From positions 1 through 64,000 of the forward strand of contig NZ_SMTL01000001.1 in NCBI RefSeq assembly GCF_004358025.1: a stretch of DNA of 64,000 nt. The letters run 5' to 3'. Position 1 is the first letter of the stretch. The number at the start of each line of letters is the position of its first letter. Positions 51,802 through 61,989 of this stretch are shown here, piece after piece. This DNA is from Rhizobium deserti (GTDB taxonomy: Bacteria; Pseudomonadota; Alphaproteobacteria; Rhizobiales; Rhizobiaceae). The notes under the pieces are model-generated. The model was not told where the DNA came from. It worked only from the letters and a program-made list of their open reading frames with translations, and searched no databases. The translations under genes and the position numbers were made by a program.

Positions 51802-51968
51802 GAGCCCCCGCTTGAGGCCAAGCTTGAGCGGCGAACGAGGCTATCGCCCGCCGCGTTCTGAGCTCCGATAGCCATCATTATGACCTATTGTCCCCTGACA
51901 TCACTTGAAAAAGGCGCTCCCAAGTAAGCAGCAACCGGCTTTGGGCAACAACGATTTCAGGAGAAGGC

Positions 51969-52412
51969 ATGAACCCGGCGCTTGTCGTGATGACCATCCT
52001 CGGCTGCAACGATAGCGGCACTGACTGCCATTACATCGCGACCGTCAATCAGCGCTGGCCCACGGTCGCAATGTGCGATTCGGTGTCGGAAAATCAGCTG
52101 CCCTCCTATGCCAATCATCCCTACCCCGTTATTATCGCCGTCTGCCAGCAGCCGAATATCGCTGTTCCCGCCACTGGCCCAATTCCTCAACAAAAGCCAG
52201 CGCCGGAACAACTGGTTCCAAGCCAGAACGAGCCGGAGGATGCGTTGCAGGCGGAAGTTTCCGAACAGGAAAAACAATCGCTGGCCAGCAGCGCCATCCA
52301 GCGAGTCCGCAATGTGCTGCCGACCACAGAGGGTGTTCGGTCGCTTGTCGGCAAGCCTGTGCGCCTCGTGGAAGACAGTTATTCCTGGGTAGCACGCAGG
52401 TTTCAGCGCTGA
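51969..52412 (+). CDS. Conserved rhizobial hypothetical protein
   Basis: 147 residues. The N-terminal half has a conserved block (ILGCNDSGTDCHYIA, then WPTVAMCDSVSE, IIAVC) with four cysteines. The C-terminal half is Pro/Gln-rich, then helical (SAIQRVRNVLPTTEGVRSL). I recognise the N-terminal block from rhizobial hypothetical proteins but no function is known. Preceded by an AGGAGA ribosome binding site. It ends 4 nt from the convergent DUF2336 gene. Confidence 0.65.
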   Translation: MNPALVVMTILGCNDSGTDCHYIATVNQRWPTVAMCDSVSENQLPSYANHPYPVIIAVCQQPNIAVPATGPIPQQKPAPEQLVPSQNEPEDALQAEVSEQEKQSLASSAIQRVRNVLPTTEGVRSLVGKPVRLVEDSYSWVARRFQR

Positions 52413-52416
52413 GGAA

Positions 52417-53547
52417 TCACGCAGCCAGCGCGGCTTCGCTTGCCCAGGCGCGAGCGGTCAGCCGCGTTTCGGACCGCTGCAGTTTTTCGACGATCTCAAT
52501 GATCTCATCCACTGCCGTATTGTCTGGCTGCAGGATTGCCAGCTTCTTGAGGAGCAGGCCGCAGATGCTTCCCGTAGGGCCGCCCGCTGCCGCCTGGCGC
52601 CAAAGGAAGACACCTTCAACAAAGATGCCGGAGACTTCTCGTGCGAGGCCGCAGGATTCGAACAGCGCACGGACAGCATGCATTCTGCCTGTCGCGAGGA
52701 TCGGCCTCACACGCTTCTGATCCAGACCGGACAGTGCCACGACCGCGCCGGTGAAGAAATCGAGTTTTTCGGTGCAGAGCGCCTGAACCAGCAATGCCGG
52801 CGTCAACCGACCTGCCGCGCGAAAGTGCTCTATCAGAATCGGGATCTCTGCCTGAGAAACCACACCTGCAATCGAAATGGCGGCGGCCTCTTCGGCTTCT
52901 CGGGTCACACGATCAATACGTCTTTGGCCAAGCATGCCGCGTACCAGATCCGAATTTGCCAAGGCTGCAGTAACATGACCTACCAGCAAGTGGCGGGCAT
53001 CCGCCGGCAGATCGTCGCGGTCGAGAAGAAGATCGCGGATGGTGCTGCAATGGCCCAGGCGCTCGGCCATGCGGCGAAGCGAAAAGCGGGTGATGGCCGC
53101 ACCATCGTTTTCAAGCAGCAGGATCACCTCGCCCTCGCTGCCGATCTCGGCAATGGCCGCGGCCACGCCCCGTGACAGGTTGGACCGTGACGCGATAACG
53201 CCCCGGGTCAAGCCATCGCCGCGGCCCACGAGGTCAACGAGGTCGGCTTCTGTCAGGACCGGAGATGCAGCAATGACCGTGCAGGCAATTTCCGGCTGAT
53301 CCTCCGCAAGAGCCGTAACGATAGCGCGTGGCGCGTGGGGAGAAGTGGAAAGCGCCTGCGCAAGCGCGAGCCGCACGCGAGGAGACGGATCGTCGAGAAG
53401 GTAGGTCATAGCGAGTGCTGCGGCCTGTTGCTGATCGCCCCCCATCTGCGAATGCAGATAGGCGCGGCCCAAAGCATTCGCCGCCTTGGCCCGATCGCTT
53501 GCCTTTGCCGTTTCCGTCCAACGAAGAAATGCCTGTACGATCACCAC
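52417..53547 (-). CDS. DUF2336 domain-containing protein
   Basis: 376 residues with a GTG start. It is an all-helical, HEAT-like repeat protein: repeated blocks such as YLLDDPSPRVRLALAQAL and ALAEDQPEIACTVI. The DUF2336 signature is in the middle and C-terminal part. The family is confined to alphaproteobacteria and has no fixed function, though links to regulation have been suggested. Monocistronic, divergent from the CitE-like gene. Confidence 0.85.
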   Translation of the reverse strand: MVIVQAFLRWTETAKASDRAKAANALGRAYLHSQMGGDQQQAAALAMTYLLDDPSPRVRLALAQALSTSPHAPRAIVTALAEDQPEIACTVIAASPVLTEADLVDLVGRGDGLTRGVIASRSNLSRGVAAAIAEIGSEGEVILLLENDGAAITRFSLRRMAERLGHCSTIRDLLLDRDDLPADARHLLVGHVTAALANSDLVRGMLGQRRIDRVTREAEEAAAISIAGVVSQAEIPILIEHFRAAGRLTPALLVQALCTEKLDFFTGAVVALSGLDQKRVRPILATGRMHAVRALFESCGLAREVSGIFVEGVFLWRQAAAGGPTGSICGLLLKKLAILQPDNTAVDEIIEIVEKLQRSETRLTARAWASEAALAA

Positions 53548-53599
53548 GCGCCTCGATTACACCTGCCGGGACTCATTGCGACCGGCTGGATCCTAAGCT

Positions 53600-54376
53600 A
53601 TGGCGGAAACGTTTAAGATTGGTTCACCACGTTCATTAACCTTGGCGGCCAAGGCTTTGCAGAGCTGGAGGCACCGATCCTGGCTGATCTTGCCACTCAG
53701 CGAACTAGCCCAAAAACGCCCACAAGAGGCCGACTGGATCGTTGTGGATCTGACAGATCCGGACTCGGTCTCGCTGGAGGCTCCTGAAATTCCGGAACAT
53801 GGTTTTACTGGCGGGAGCCAAAGGCTGGCAGCCCTCCTCCCCTGCTGGAGCGCCCCCCATGCGCAGGTGGCACTTACGCGTGCCCTTCAACTTCGAACAT
53901 CTGCCGTGGTCCTGTCTGCAGCCGAAAATGGTGCCGAGGTTCAAAGGCTGGACGTTCTGCTGCGCGTCGAAGAAGCGCGAATAGGCTTAAAGGGTGAAAC
54001 CGCCATCGTGGCGATGCTCAGCGACGCAGGGCTACTGGCCGCGGCGAGCTTTCGGCATTCCAGCTCCCGACTGGCTGCCGTGGCGTTGCAGGCTGGTCAG
54101 CCTCCCATTGATAGGCGAAGCCATTTTTCGCAATTTGCGCGAGCGCAACTGATCCTGGCGGCACGCGCAGCAGGAGCGCTGGCGATCGACGCAACCTCGG
54201 CGGCGACCGATCCTGATGCTTTCAGGGATGAATGCCTGGACGCTTATCACAGCGGCTTTGCAGGCAAATTCTCGGTTCGGCCAGATCAGGTCGCAACAAT
54301 CAACAATGCCTTTGCCGCCACCGTTCAACCGGAAGGCCGCTCAAGCTCAAATACGTCTGCGCCACCGTCCGCGTAG
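53600..54376 (+). CDS. CitE/HpcH-like aldolase-fold protein
   Basis: 258 residues. The C-terminal GFAGKFSVRPDQVATINNAF is the typical CitE/malyl-CoA lyase end. The mid region (LRVEEARIGLKGETAIVAML) resembles the barrel, while the usual metal ligands (E..D in the middle) are not clear. So the fold is likely but activity uncertain. It overlaps the convergent flavin reductase by 52 nt. Confidence 0.7.
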   Translation: MAETFKIGSPRSLTLAAKALQSWRHRSWLILPLSELAQKRPQEADWIVVDLTDPDSVSLEAPEIPEHGFTGGSQRLAALLPCWSAPHAQVALTRALQLRTSAVVLSAAENGAEVQRLDVLLRVEEARIGLKGETAIVAMLSDAGLLAAASFRHSSSRLAAVALQAGQPPIDRRSHFSQFARAQLILAARAAGALAIDATSAATDPDAFRDECLDAYHSGFAGKFSVRPDQVATINNAFAATVQPEGRSSSNTSAPPSA

Positions 54377-54933
54377 TCTCGATACCCCATGCGGCCGATC
54401 GGACGGGACAAGCTCATATCGATCCGCCCGTCACGGATGATGTCCTGGCTGATATGGATACCTATAACCTGGCCGAAGACCATAAAGGAATCAGTTTCCT
54501 GCCCGTCCAACCCCTTAGGCCGAATGATCTCCGTCAAGCGGCATTCCAAAGCCGTACTGGCTTCCGCTACGTAAGGTGCATCCACAAGCTCTGCGGCTTT
54601 CGCCGTCAGACCTGCCAGATCGAACTCGTTCACGCCATATTCGACTGGAGCCGAGGACGCATTGACCTGTTCTGCCAGATGTCGGCTCGCCAGGCTTGCG
54701 GTGAAGACGCCTGTTTGCTCGACATTCATCATGCTGTGCTTGCGGCCCGAAGACGCGAACATGACGATCTTCGGGCTGTCGGACACGATATTGAAGAAGG
54801 AATAGGGAGACAGATTGATCGAACCGTCGCGGCCTTTGGTGCCGATCCAGCCGATCGGGCGCGGCGCCACGATCGCCTTGAAAGGATCATGCTTCATACC
54901 ATGCGCATTGGTGTCCGTGCGGTAGAACATCAA
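54325..54933 (-). CDS. Flavin reductase family protein
   Basis: 202 residues. FMN-binding split barrel: [16 protein letters not shown] then [18 protein letters not shown], and [15 protein letters not shown]. Members reduce flavin for partner oxygenases or act as flavoproteins. Its start overlaps the nitroreductase stop by 4 nt (ATGA), so both are made together, a plausible flavin-dependent pair. Substrate unknown. Confidence 0.9.
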   Translation of the reverse strand: MMFYRTDTNAHGMKHDPFKAIVAPRPIGWIGTKGRDGSINLSPYSFFNIVSDSPKIVMFASSGRKHSMMNVEQTGVFTASLASRHLAEQVNASSAPVEYGVNEFDLAGLTAKAAELVDAPYVAEASTALECRLTEIIRPKGLDGQETDSFMVFGQVIGIHISQDIIRDGRIDMSLSRPIGRMGYRDYADGGADVFELERPSG

Positions 54934-55532
54934 GCCATGCTTTCCCCGGCATAAGTCACCACGTCTTGAAGGTTGGGCCGCGGCCGGTCCGGTGCAGGAA
55001 AGTCGGTTGAGCCGATATGGATGAAGCCCGCTACCTTTTCGGTCGGCTGAATGCCGAGGGCAGCCATTGCCCTTTCGTCATAGGCAATCCACTCGGTGCG
55101 CCAATTGGCAACGTAGCCGGCCGCATTGGCAGCCATCAACATGTTGAGGCAGACGGCTCCCGCCGACAGAACCTGTTCCCATTCCGGGATCTTTACATGC
55201 GGCGCCGCGGTGCTGACGACGGCAACAACCAGAGGGGCGCGGGTAAAGCGGGCCCGCTCAGCCAGTCTGGCGGCGTCCGCCAAATCCGGATCAGCCTCAA
55301 GTGCCAAGGACAAAAACACTTCGCCAAGGCTTGCACGCACGTCACCCCGGTAGACAATGAACCGCCATGGCGCAAGCTTTCCGTGATCCGGCACCCGGCT
55401 GGCGGAGGTGAGAATGCCTTCTAGCTCATCGTGAGTCGGGCCAGGCTCCTTGATCTGCGCGACGGGCGTCGAATGTCTGTCCCGGAGATAATCAATGAGT
55501 TTGACGTCATTTCGCATGTCGAAGGCTTTCAT
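54930..55532 (-). CDS. Nitroreductase family protein
   Basis: 200 residues, FMN-dependent nitroreductase fold: [29 protein letters not shown] and a C-terminal HIGS motif. Related to the YdjA-like small group. It reduces nitro- or quinone-type substrates using NAD(P)H. It is upstream of the flavin reductase with a 4-nt overlap. Confidence 0.9.
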   Translation of the reverse strand: MKAFDMRNDVKLIDYLRDRHSTPVAQIKEPGPTHDELEGILTSASRVPDHGKLAPWRFIVYRGDVRASLGEVFLSLALEADPDLADAARLAERARFTRAPLVVAVVSTAAPHVKIPEWEQVLSAGAVCLNMLMAANAAGYVANWRTEWIAYDERAMAALGIQPTEKVAGFIHIGSTDFPAPDRPRPNLQDVVTYAGESMA

Positions 55533-55624
55533 TTGGATCTTGAAGTGCGGAAGGTCTTGAAATTACCTAGGGCTTGGTCTTCAAGTGGCGGTTCATAAAA
55601 CAAGAGTCAACCGGTCCACATCCC

Positions 55625-56614
55625 ATGCAAGGCATTCCCGCTGCAAACTGCCTTATCCTCGCCGGGCTGCTGACGCTCAGCGCGGCTGCGGAAGCTGTGG
55701 CGGAGGACGACGCCTTCAAGAGCTTCCATCAGCTGAACAGCACAAGCAAAATGCCGAAGCTCAGCGCCTTTTCGGCAGCACCCGGATTGTCGGGTGTCGC
55801 TGCGAAAGATGTGCGCTTCGAGGCCAAGCTGACCGCCAATGGCGACGTGATGCAGGACGGTCTTGCCTGGCGCGTCTTCAGTCCGCTCGCGGGCCAGGAT
55901 GGCAAGCTGCCGCTGGTTGCCAGTTCGGACGGTGGTTCGGCGGCTTTCCAGCTCGCTCCTGGCGACTACTTCGTCAATGTTGCCTTCGGGCGCGCCGGTG
56001 TGACCAAGAAGGTCACGGTTCCGGCCGAGGGCAACGTCGAGAAGCAGACCCTGATTCTCGATGCCGGCGGCTTCATCCTCAATGCCGTGGCAGGATCGGA
56101 TCAGCGCATTCCGCCGGCGCAGTTAAGCTTTTCCGTTTATTCGTCGGAAGTCCGCGACAATGGTGACAGGGCCCTGGTCATGTCCGAGGTCAAACCGAAT
56201 ACGATCGTCCGGCTTGCTGCGGGCACCTATCACGTTGTCTCGGAATATGGCGACATCAACGCCGTGGTGCGGGCCGACATCCAGGTCGAGGCTGGCAAGC
56301 TCACCCAGGCTGTATTGCAGCACAAGGCGGCGCAGATCACCCTGAAGCTCGTATCTCAGACTGGCGGCGAGGCTATTGCAGACACGGCCTGGTCGGTGCT
56401 GACCGCTGCCGGGGATATCGTCAACGAAAGCGTTAGCGCTTTCCCCACCATGGTTCTGTCCGAGGGCGGCTATCTGGCGATCGCGCGGAACAAGGACAAG
56501 ATCTACCAGCGCGAATTCAGCGTGAAGGCGGGTCTGAATGCGGATGTCGAAGTCCTGATGCGTGACGCAAAGACGACCGCATCCAACTTAAATGCTGCCG
56601 AACCGCAGGATTGA
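55625..56614 (+). CDS. Secreted protein with three beta-rich repeats
   Basis: 329 residues from ATG 55625 (MQGIPAANCLILAGLLTLSA), giving a signal peptide cut near AVAE. After a linker, three related units of about 85 residues follow. Each has a W/F-x-V-F/Y/L opening (LAWRVFSPL, LSFSVYSSE, TAWSVLTAA), a PGDY/AGTY/EGGY turn, and a closing VKA/VEA strand. They resemble carboxypeptidase-regulatory or Ig-like repeats. Function unknown; probably periplasmic or surface. Its stop is 4 nt from the convergent acyltransferase. Confidence 0.75.
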   Translation: MQGIPAANCLILAGLLTLSAAAEAVAEDDAFKSFHQLNSTSKMPKLSAFSAAPGLSGVAAKDVRFEAKLTANGDVMQDGLAWRVFSPLAGQDGKLPLVASSDGGSAAFQLAPGDYFVNVAFGRAGVTKKVTVPAEGNVEKQTLILDAGGFILNAVAGSDQRIPPAQLSFSVYSSEVRDNGDRALVMSEVKPNTIVRLAAGTYHVVSEYGDINAVVRADIQVEAGKLTQAVLQHKAAQITLKLVSQTGGEAIADTAWSVLTAAGDIVNESVSAFPTMVLSEGGYLAIARNKDKIYQREFSVKAGLNADVEVLMRDAKTTASNLNAAEPQD

Positions 56615-56618
56615 TCGA

Positions 56619-57512
56619 TCAGACGGCCTTTTGCAGCAAGCGTTGCTTGCGAGCCGGCCTCATGACGAAGACGGCATCATGGAGCATTGCTAAGAGATCC
56701 TTGCGGTCCTGTATCCCAGCCATTTCTTCCCAAGTCATCATCTCGCCTACCCGAGCACGGATCGAGCTTCCGGAGAGGCGCTTGAACTCGCGGATCAGCA
56801 GGGAAAGTCTTAAGGTCATCGATATGCGGCTGGCGATATGAAACAGCCTGCCATTCTGCCCTTCGAAGTAGATAGGTACCACATTGGCACGCGCAGCCTG
56901 GATGAGTTTGGCCGGGAAGATTTTCCACGGCAGATCCTCGGCCCGCCCAAAACCTTTTTTGGCCGTTGCAACGCCACCTGCCGGAAAGATGATGATCGTC
57001 GTACCCTCTTTCAGGAGGCGCAGCGCTTCATGGCGTGTCTGCATATTGAGTGCGACCGCCTCCTTCGTTTCGTCGAAAGAGACAGGCAGAGAATAAGCGC
57101 CCATTTCAGGCACTTTCAGAAGTTCGTTATGGATCAGAACTCGAAACGGCCGGCCCAGCTGCTCTGCAAGCGTCAGCACCGCAATTCCATCGCCTATGCC
57201 GAATGGATGGTTGGCGACAATCACCAGCGGCCGATCCGGGGCGATGGCGGGCGGCCAAGTGCCGTCGATTGCTAGATCGACGTCGATGAGATCCAGCATC
57301 TTGCCGAAGACCCGATCCGTTTTTCCGACAATGTCGCTGCGCCAGATATCGTAGAGCCTGGCATAGCGGTCACGGCCGGAAAGGCCCTCGATAGAGCGGA
57401 TGAACCAGCGCTTGAAGCGCGGATCTTTTTCGTTCGAGTATGAAAGTTCCTTGAACCGCAAGCCAGTCTCCGCGGCACATGTGCCTGTCGCAATGTAATT
57501 GGAATATGGCAA
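56619..57512 (-). CDS. Lysophospholipid acyltransferase family protein
   Basis: 297 residues. The acyltransferase motif appears as NHPFGIGDG (H and D separated by five residues, a variant of HX4D), followed by the phosphate-binding FPAGGVAT. The N terminus (RFKRWFIRSIEGLSGRDR) is typical of a rhizobial membrane-associated group related to hemolysin-type or OlsA-like acyltransferases. It probably acylates a lyso-lipid or ornithine lipid precursor at the inner membrane. A hairpin separates it from thrS upstream. Confidence 0.85.
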   Translation of the reverse strand: MPYSNYIATGTCAAETGLRFKELSYSNEKDPRFKRWFIRSIEGLSGRDRYARLYDIWRSDIVGKTDRVFGKMLDLIDVDLAIDGTWPPAIAPDRPLVIVANHPFGIGDGIAVLTLAEQLGRPFRVLIHNELLKVPEMGAYSLPVSFDETKEAVALNMQTRHEALRLLKEGTTIIIFPAGGVATAKKGFGRAEDLPWKIFPAKLIQAARANVVPIYFEGQNGRLFHIASRISMTLRLSLLIREFKRLSGSSIRARVGEMMTWEEMAGIQDRKDLLAMLHDAVFVMRPARKQRLLQKAV

Positions 57513-57528
57513 GCATGTTACAGGATTC

Positions 57529-57558
57529 TGACAGCGCCCCTGATGAGGAGCGCTGTCA
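57529..57558 (-). terminator. Stem-loop downstream of thrS (possible terminator)
   Basis: TGACAGCGC and GCGCTGTCA form a perfect 9-bp stem with a 12-nt loop, 8 nt past the thrS stop. No T-run follows, so it is a weak terminator or a 3'-end stabiliser. Confidence 0.5.
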
Positions 57559-57565
57559 ACGTAGC

Positions 57566-59590
57566 TTAAGCCACCTTGCGCCGTGCCAGCTGGCGCCTGC
57601 GGACGTCCGGAGGCGTTGCCTCCTCCACCAGAGAGGTGATTGCCTCGTCGAGTAGCATCGGCGTCTGTGCCTGGGATCCCAGGCGGCGGATGTTGACGGA
57701 GCGCTCTTCAGCCTCCTTCTTGCCGCAGACGATGATGACCGGCACCTTGGTGACCGAATGCTCGCGGACCTTGTAGTTGATCTTCTCGTTGCGGAAGTCG
57801 GTCTCCACAAGCAGACCCGCGTCCCGAAGCGCCTCAGCCACTTCGCGTCCGTAGTCGTCGGCTTCGGAGGTAATGGTCGCGACCACCACCTGTACCGGCG
57901 CCATCCACAAAGGCAGATGTCCGGCAAAGTTCTCGATCAGAATGCCCAGAAAACGCTCCATGGAGCCGCAGATGGCGCGGTGGATCATCACCGGCTGCTG
58001 CTTTTCAGAATTCTGGTCGATGTAGAATGCGCCAAAGCGTTCCGGCAGGTTGAAGTCCACCTGCGTCGTACCGCACTGCCATTCGCGACCGATGGCGTCC
58101 TTGAGCGTGTATTCAAACTTGGGACCATAAAACGCCCCCTCGCCCGGCAGAATGTCGGTCTTGATACGGCCTTCCGACTGCTCCTCGATCGTCTTGAGGA
58201 CTTCCATCATGACCGCTTCAGCACGATCCCAAAGCGCATCCGAGCCGACCCGCTTTTCCGGCCGGGTCGAGAGCTTCACGACGACTTCATGGAAGCCAAA
58301 ATCCTCGTAAACCGACAGAATCAGCTCGTTGATCCTCAGGCACTCGCCTGCCAGCTGTTCATCGGTGCAGAAGACATGTGCATCATCCTGGGTAAAGCCA
58401 CGGACACGCATCAATCCGTGCAATGCGCCGGATGCTTCATAGCGATGTACCAGACCGAATTCGGCAAGCCGTATAGGTAGTTCACGGTAAGACTTCAACC
58501 CATGCTTGAATATCTGAACGTGGCCGGGGCAGTTCATCGGCTTCAAGGCGAAGACGCGCTGGTCCGCCTCCTTGTCGTCCGGGTTGACGAAGGCATGCGC
58601 GGACTTAACCCCGAACATGTTTTCGTTGTACCAGCCCCAGTGACCGGAGGTTTCCCAAAGCGATTTGTCCAACACCTGCGGCGCGTTCACCTCTTCATAG
58701 GTTCCAGCCAGCCGACGGCGCATATAGGATGTCAGGGCCTGGAAAATACGCCACCCCTTGCCGTGCCAGAAGACGACGCCCGGACCCTCTTCCTGAAAAT
58801 GAAACAGGTCCATTTCCCGGCCCAGCTTGCGGTGGTCACGCTTCTCCGCTTCGGCCAGCACATGCAGATATTGGTCAAGCTCTTCCTGCGTCGCCCAGGC
58901 AGTCCCGTAGATGCGCGTCAGCATCGGGTTGTTGGAGTCACCGCGCCAATAGGCTCCGGCAACCTTCATAAGCTTGAACGCCGTGCCGATCTGACCCGTT
59001 GAGGCCATATGCGGGCCGCGGCAAAGGTCGAACCACTTGCCCTGCCGGTAGATCTTCAGATCCTGATCTTCAGGAATCGCATCGACCAGTTCCACCTTGT
59101 AGGCTTCGCCCATATCGGCGAAGGTCTCGCGGGCCTTGTTGCGCGGCCAGATTTCCTTGGTGAAGGCGTCGTTGCGCGCGATGATCTCCTTCATCTTCGT
59201 CTCGATCTTCGGCAGATCGTCCGGCGTGAAGGGCCAATCCTCCTGGCTTTCAGGATGCACGCGCTTGAAGTCGTAATAGAAGCCGTTTTCAATGACCGGG
59301 CCGATCGTCACCTGCGTTCCCGGCCACAGGCTTTGTACCGCTTCCGCCATCACATGCGCCGCGTCGTGCCGGATAAGCTCCACGGCGCGCGGGTCAGTGC
59401 GGGTGACAATCTCGATCCTTCCGTCGACGATCGGGTCGGAAAGGTCTCGAAGACTACCGTCGACTGCAACGGCAACGGCTTTTTTGACCAGAGATTTCGA
59501 AATCGATTCGGCAACGTCCCGGCCGGTCGTTCCAGCGGCGAATTGGCGAACGGAGCCATCGGGAAATGTAAGGGAAACGGATTGCGACAT
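57566..59590 (-). CDS. thrS: Threonyl-tRNA synthetase
   Basis: 674 residues from ATG 59590 ([17 protein letters not shown]). The TGS domain is followed by the editing domain with [12 protein letters not shown], then the class II core (motif 2 and [11 protein letters not shown]) and the C-terminal anticodon-binding domain ([15 protein letters not shown]). It charges tRNA-Thr and hydrolyses Ser-tRNA-Thr. Full length and intact. Confidence 0.97.
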   Translation of the reverse strand: MSQSVSLTFPDGSVRQFAAGTTGRDVAESISKSLVKKAVAVAVDGSLRDLSDPIVDGRIEIVTRTDPRAVELIRHDAAHVMAEAVQSLWPGTQVTIGPVIENGFYYDFKRVHPESQEDWPFTPDDLPKIETKMKEIIARNDAFTKEIWPRNKARETFADMGEAYKVELVDAIPEDQDLKIYRQGKWFDLCRGPHMASTGQIGTAFKLMKVAGAYWRGDSNNPMLTRIYGTAWATQEELDQYLHVLAEAEKRDHRKLGREMDLFHFQEEGPGVVFWHGKGWRIFQALTSYMRRRLAGTYEEVNAPQVLDKSLWETSGHWGWYNENMFGVKSAHAFVNPDDKEADQRVFALKPMNCPGHVQIFKHGLKSYRELPIRLAEFGLVHRYEASGALHGLMRVRGFTQDDAHVFCTDEQLAGECLRINELILSVYEDFGFHEVVVKLSTRPEKRVGSDALWDRAEAVMMEVLKTIEEQSEGRIKTDILPGEGAFYGPKFEYTLKDAIGREWQCGTTQVDFNLPERFGAFYIDQNSEKQQPVMIHRAICGSMERFLGILIENFAGHLPLWMAPVQVVVATITSEADDYGREVAEALRDAGLLVETDFRNEKINYKVREHSVTKVPVIIVCGKKEAEERSVNIRRLGSQAQTPMLLDEAITSLVEEATPPDVRRRQLARRKVA

Positions 59591-59715
59591 GACGATCTCC
59601 TGTCCAGTCCCGCCAACGAATGCGGGTGGTGACAATAGGCCGGCGGAGCGAAATGGCCGGCGTTAACGGGCGCCGTGATAGTGGGTTTTGCCCCGTTAGT
59701 AAAGCTGGCGGACCA

Positions 59716-60069
59716 TCAGGAGCGCAGGTAGCGCCAAGGCGTCCACCAGTGCTGCCGGGGCGTCAGCTCGCCAGGAACGGGATCCAGTCCGCTTGTCCCA
59801 CCCGGGCCGCAGCGGGCCACCCGGAAAAGCGTCATCCATCCGCCGGGCCATAGTCCGTGACGGGCAATCGCTTCATAACCGTATTCGGAACAGGTCGGGA
59901 TGTGCCGGCACGAATTGCCCACGAATCCGGAGAGAGTCAGCTGGTAGAACCTGATCAACGCCATGCCCAAGAGCCGTCCCGGCGTCTTCGCGAAGGCACC
60001 CGACCAGTTGCGGGACAGGTTTCGCCTGCCTGAGATTGTAGAGTTCTTGGCGTCATGGCTTTCACACAT
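59716..60069 (-). CDS. yidD: Membrane protein insertion efficiency factor YidD
   Basis: 117 residues. The signature LIRFYQLTLSGFVGNSCR, HIPTCSEYGYEAIARHG and WRVARC-like FRVARCGPGG are characteristic. It aids YidC-dependent insertion at the inner membrane. The N-terminal 35 residues are a longer extension than in E. coli. It directly follows the Fe-S scaffold gene (2-nt gap). Confidence 0.92.
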   Translation of the reverse strand: MCESHDAKNSTISGRRNLSRNWSGAFAKTPGRLLGMALIRFYQLTLSGFVGNSCRHIPTCSEYGYEAIARHGLWPGGWMTLFRVARCGPGGTSGLDPVPGELTPRQHWWTPWRYLRS

Positions 60070-60071
60070 GA

Positions 60072-60521
60072 CTAGGCCGTGGCAGTCGCGGTATCGTTCT
60101 GTGCTTCGACCTGAGCAATTGCATCCACGACCGCTTCGAAGGTTAGCATGGTCGACGGGTGGCGTGCCTTATAATCCTTAACCGGCTTCAGGTAGCGCAT
60201 TTCCTCGAACCGTCCCGTGGGGCCCTCACCGCCCTCCTTGAGCATGGCGACCATTTCGTCGCGCGCCTTGCGGATCTCGTCGGCGCTTGCTCCCAACACA
60301 TGTCGCGCCATGATGGAGGATGAAGCCTGGCCCAGCGCGCAGGCCCGCACCTCATGGGAAAAATCCGTCACCACGCCCTCATCCATTTTGACGTAGACGC
60401 GCACTTTCGAGCCGCAGAGCTTGGAATGCTTTTCGGCAACGGCCTGGGCGTTGGGCATGGCACCGGTGAGGGCAATATTGCCGGCGAACTCAAGGATCTT
60501 GGTATTATAAATGTCTTCCAT
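60072..60521 (-). CDS. Iron-sulfur cluster scaffold protein, IscU/NifU-N-like
   Basis: 149 residues from ATG 60521 (MEDIYNTKILEFAG). Two of the three scaffold cysteines are visible: Cys36 in LCGSKV and Cys61 in RACALGQASS. The third position falls in KARHPSTMLTFEA, where no Cys occurs. The variant is familiar in alphaproteobacteria. It may hold or deliver Fe-S clusters. Probably co-transcribed with yidD. Confidence 0.88.
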   Translation of the reverse strand: MEDIYNTKILEFAGNIALTGAMPNAQAVAEKHSKLCGSKVRVYVKMDEGVVTDFSHEVRACALGQASSSIMARHVLGASADEIRKARDEMVAMLKEGGEGPTGRFEEMRYLKPVKDYKARHPSTMLTFEAVVDAIAQVEAQNDTATATA

Positions 60522-60795
60522 GGACGCTCGCTTGGCAGCCCTGAGCAGTGAACACATCATCCACAGCGGCGGCCTATCGAAAAAATGATCTCGCTCTTAT
60601 ATGTGGTGGAAAGCGGCGATCATCAAGGAAACATTGTTTTCATGAAATCCTGCGGTAATGGAAACGGAATGCCTTGCAATAACCGATGTTCGCGGATCAA
60701 AAAGCGGCAGTCGATCCGAGACCAGCGGAATGTACTGGTTTGATATTACAGCTAGTCGGTCGGATGTGGCCTTGAACCGCATCGGGAGATGTTAA

Positions 60796-61410
60796 ATGGA
60801 TGCCATTGTGAAGAATTTCCCGTCGTCCAAGGGAGAACAGGTCCGCCCCACGCAACAGGAGGCGGAGGAAGCCGTTCGAGTCCTTTTGCGCTGGGCGGGT
60901 GATGATCCTGGCCGTGAAGGCCTTCTCGATACGCCGAAGCGCGTTGCTGCCGCCTACCAGGAACTATTCGCAGGCTATGATCAGGCGCCTGAAGACGTCC
61001 TCGGCCGCACGTTCGAGGAGATGTCGGGTTTCGACGATATCGTGCTGGTGCGGGATATTCCATTCTTCTCCCACTGCGAACATCACATGCTGCCGATCAT
61101 CGGCAAAGCCACAGTCGCCTATCTTCCCAAGGGGCCGGTTCTCGGCCTGTCGAAGATTGCGCGCGTGGTCGAGATTTTCGGCCGCCGGCTGCAGACGCAG
61201 GAGAACATGACGGCGCAGATCGCCGCTGCCATCCAAGACACGCTGCAGCCACGCGGTGTCGCGGTGGTGATCGAGGCTCAGCACATGTGCATGGAGATGC
61301 GCGGCGTGCAGAAGCAGGGTTCGACAACGCTGACGACGACCTTTACCGGCGAGTTCAAGACCAATGCCGCCGAGCAGGCTCGCTTCTTTACGCTCGCGCG
61401 AAACCGCTGA
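60796..61410 (+). CDS. folE: GTP cyclohydrolase I
   Basis: 204 residues, type IA. Zinc and catalytic motifs [14 protein letters not shown] and [12 protein letters not shown] are present, with the C-terminal [10 protein letters not shown] block. It makes dihydroneopterin triphosphate, the first step of folate synthesis. It is followed by hisI after 15 nt, a common rhizobial pair. Confidence 0.97.
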   Translation: MDAIVKNFPSSKGEQVRPTQQEAEEAVRVLLRWAGDDPGREGLLDTPKRVAAAYQELFAGYDQAPEDVLGRTFEEMSGFDDIVLVRDIPFFSHCEHHMLPIIGKATVAYLPKGPVLGLSKIARVVEIFGRRLQTQENMTAQIAAAIQDTLQPRGVAVVIEAQHMCMEMRGVQKQGSTTLTTTFTGEFKTNAAEQARFFTLARNR

Positions 61411-61425
61411 TCGCTTGGACCGATT

Positions 61426-61887
61426 ATGACAGTGCTATTTCCCCCGCCTCCCGTCGACAAGGCAGCGCTCGAAGGCGCCGGCGCCTTCACTCCGCGATTC
61501 GACGGTGCTGGATTGGTGACCGCGGTGGTGACCGATATCCGCGATGGCGAACTGCTGATGGTGGCCCATATGAATGCCGAAGCCCTGCGGCTGACGTTGG
61601 AAACAGGGATCGCCCACTATTACAGCCGCTCGCGCGCCAAATTGTGGAAAAAGGGGGAGACGTCCGGCAATCTGCAGACTGTCCACGAAATACGGACCGA
61701 TTGCGATCAAGACACGGTTTGGCTGAAAGTGTCCGTCAGCGGTCATGATGCTGCCTGCCATACAGGTCGCCGTTCCTGCTTTTATAGAAAGGTCAAAGTG
61801 ACCGAAGGTCAACCGCTGCTTGAAATCGGAGACGATCAGCGTCATTTTGATCCAACAATGGTCTATTCTAGCAAGAGCACCGAGTAG
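61426..61887 (+). CDS. hisI: Phosphoribosyl-AMP cyclohydrolase
   Basis: 153 residues. The signature [18 protein letters not shown], the Asp-rich [14 protein letters not shown] and the zinc cysteines in [11 protein letters not shown] are intact. It performs the third step of histidine synthesis and is monofunctional (no HisE fusion). Just downstream of folE. Confidence 0.97.
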   Translation: MTVLFPPPPVDKAALEGAGAFTPRFDGAGLVTAVVTDIRDGELLMVAHMNAEALRLTLETGIAHYYSRSRAKLWKKGETSGNLQTVHEIRTDCDQDTVWLKVSVSGHDAACHTGRRSCFYRKVKVTEGQPLLEIGDDQRHFDPTMVYSSKSTE

Positions 61888-61989
61888 AGCCGCACGCTTC
61901 CTGCCGCATTTCGTTGATAAACGGTTTCGCAACCTGCCAGTGTTTAAATTGGTTGTCGCCGTGGCGATTGGCCGGAAGGGTGTTAGTCG

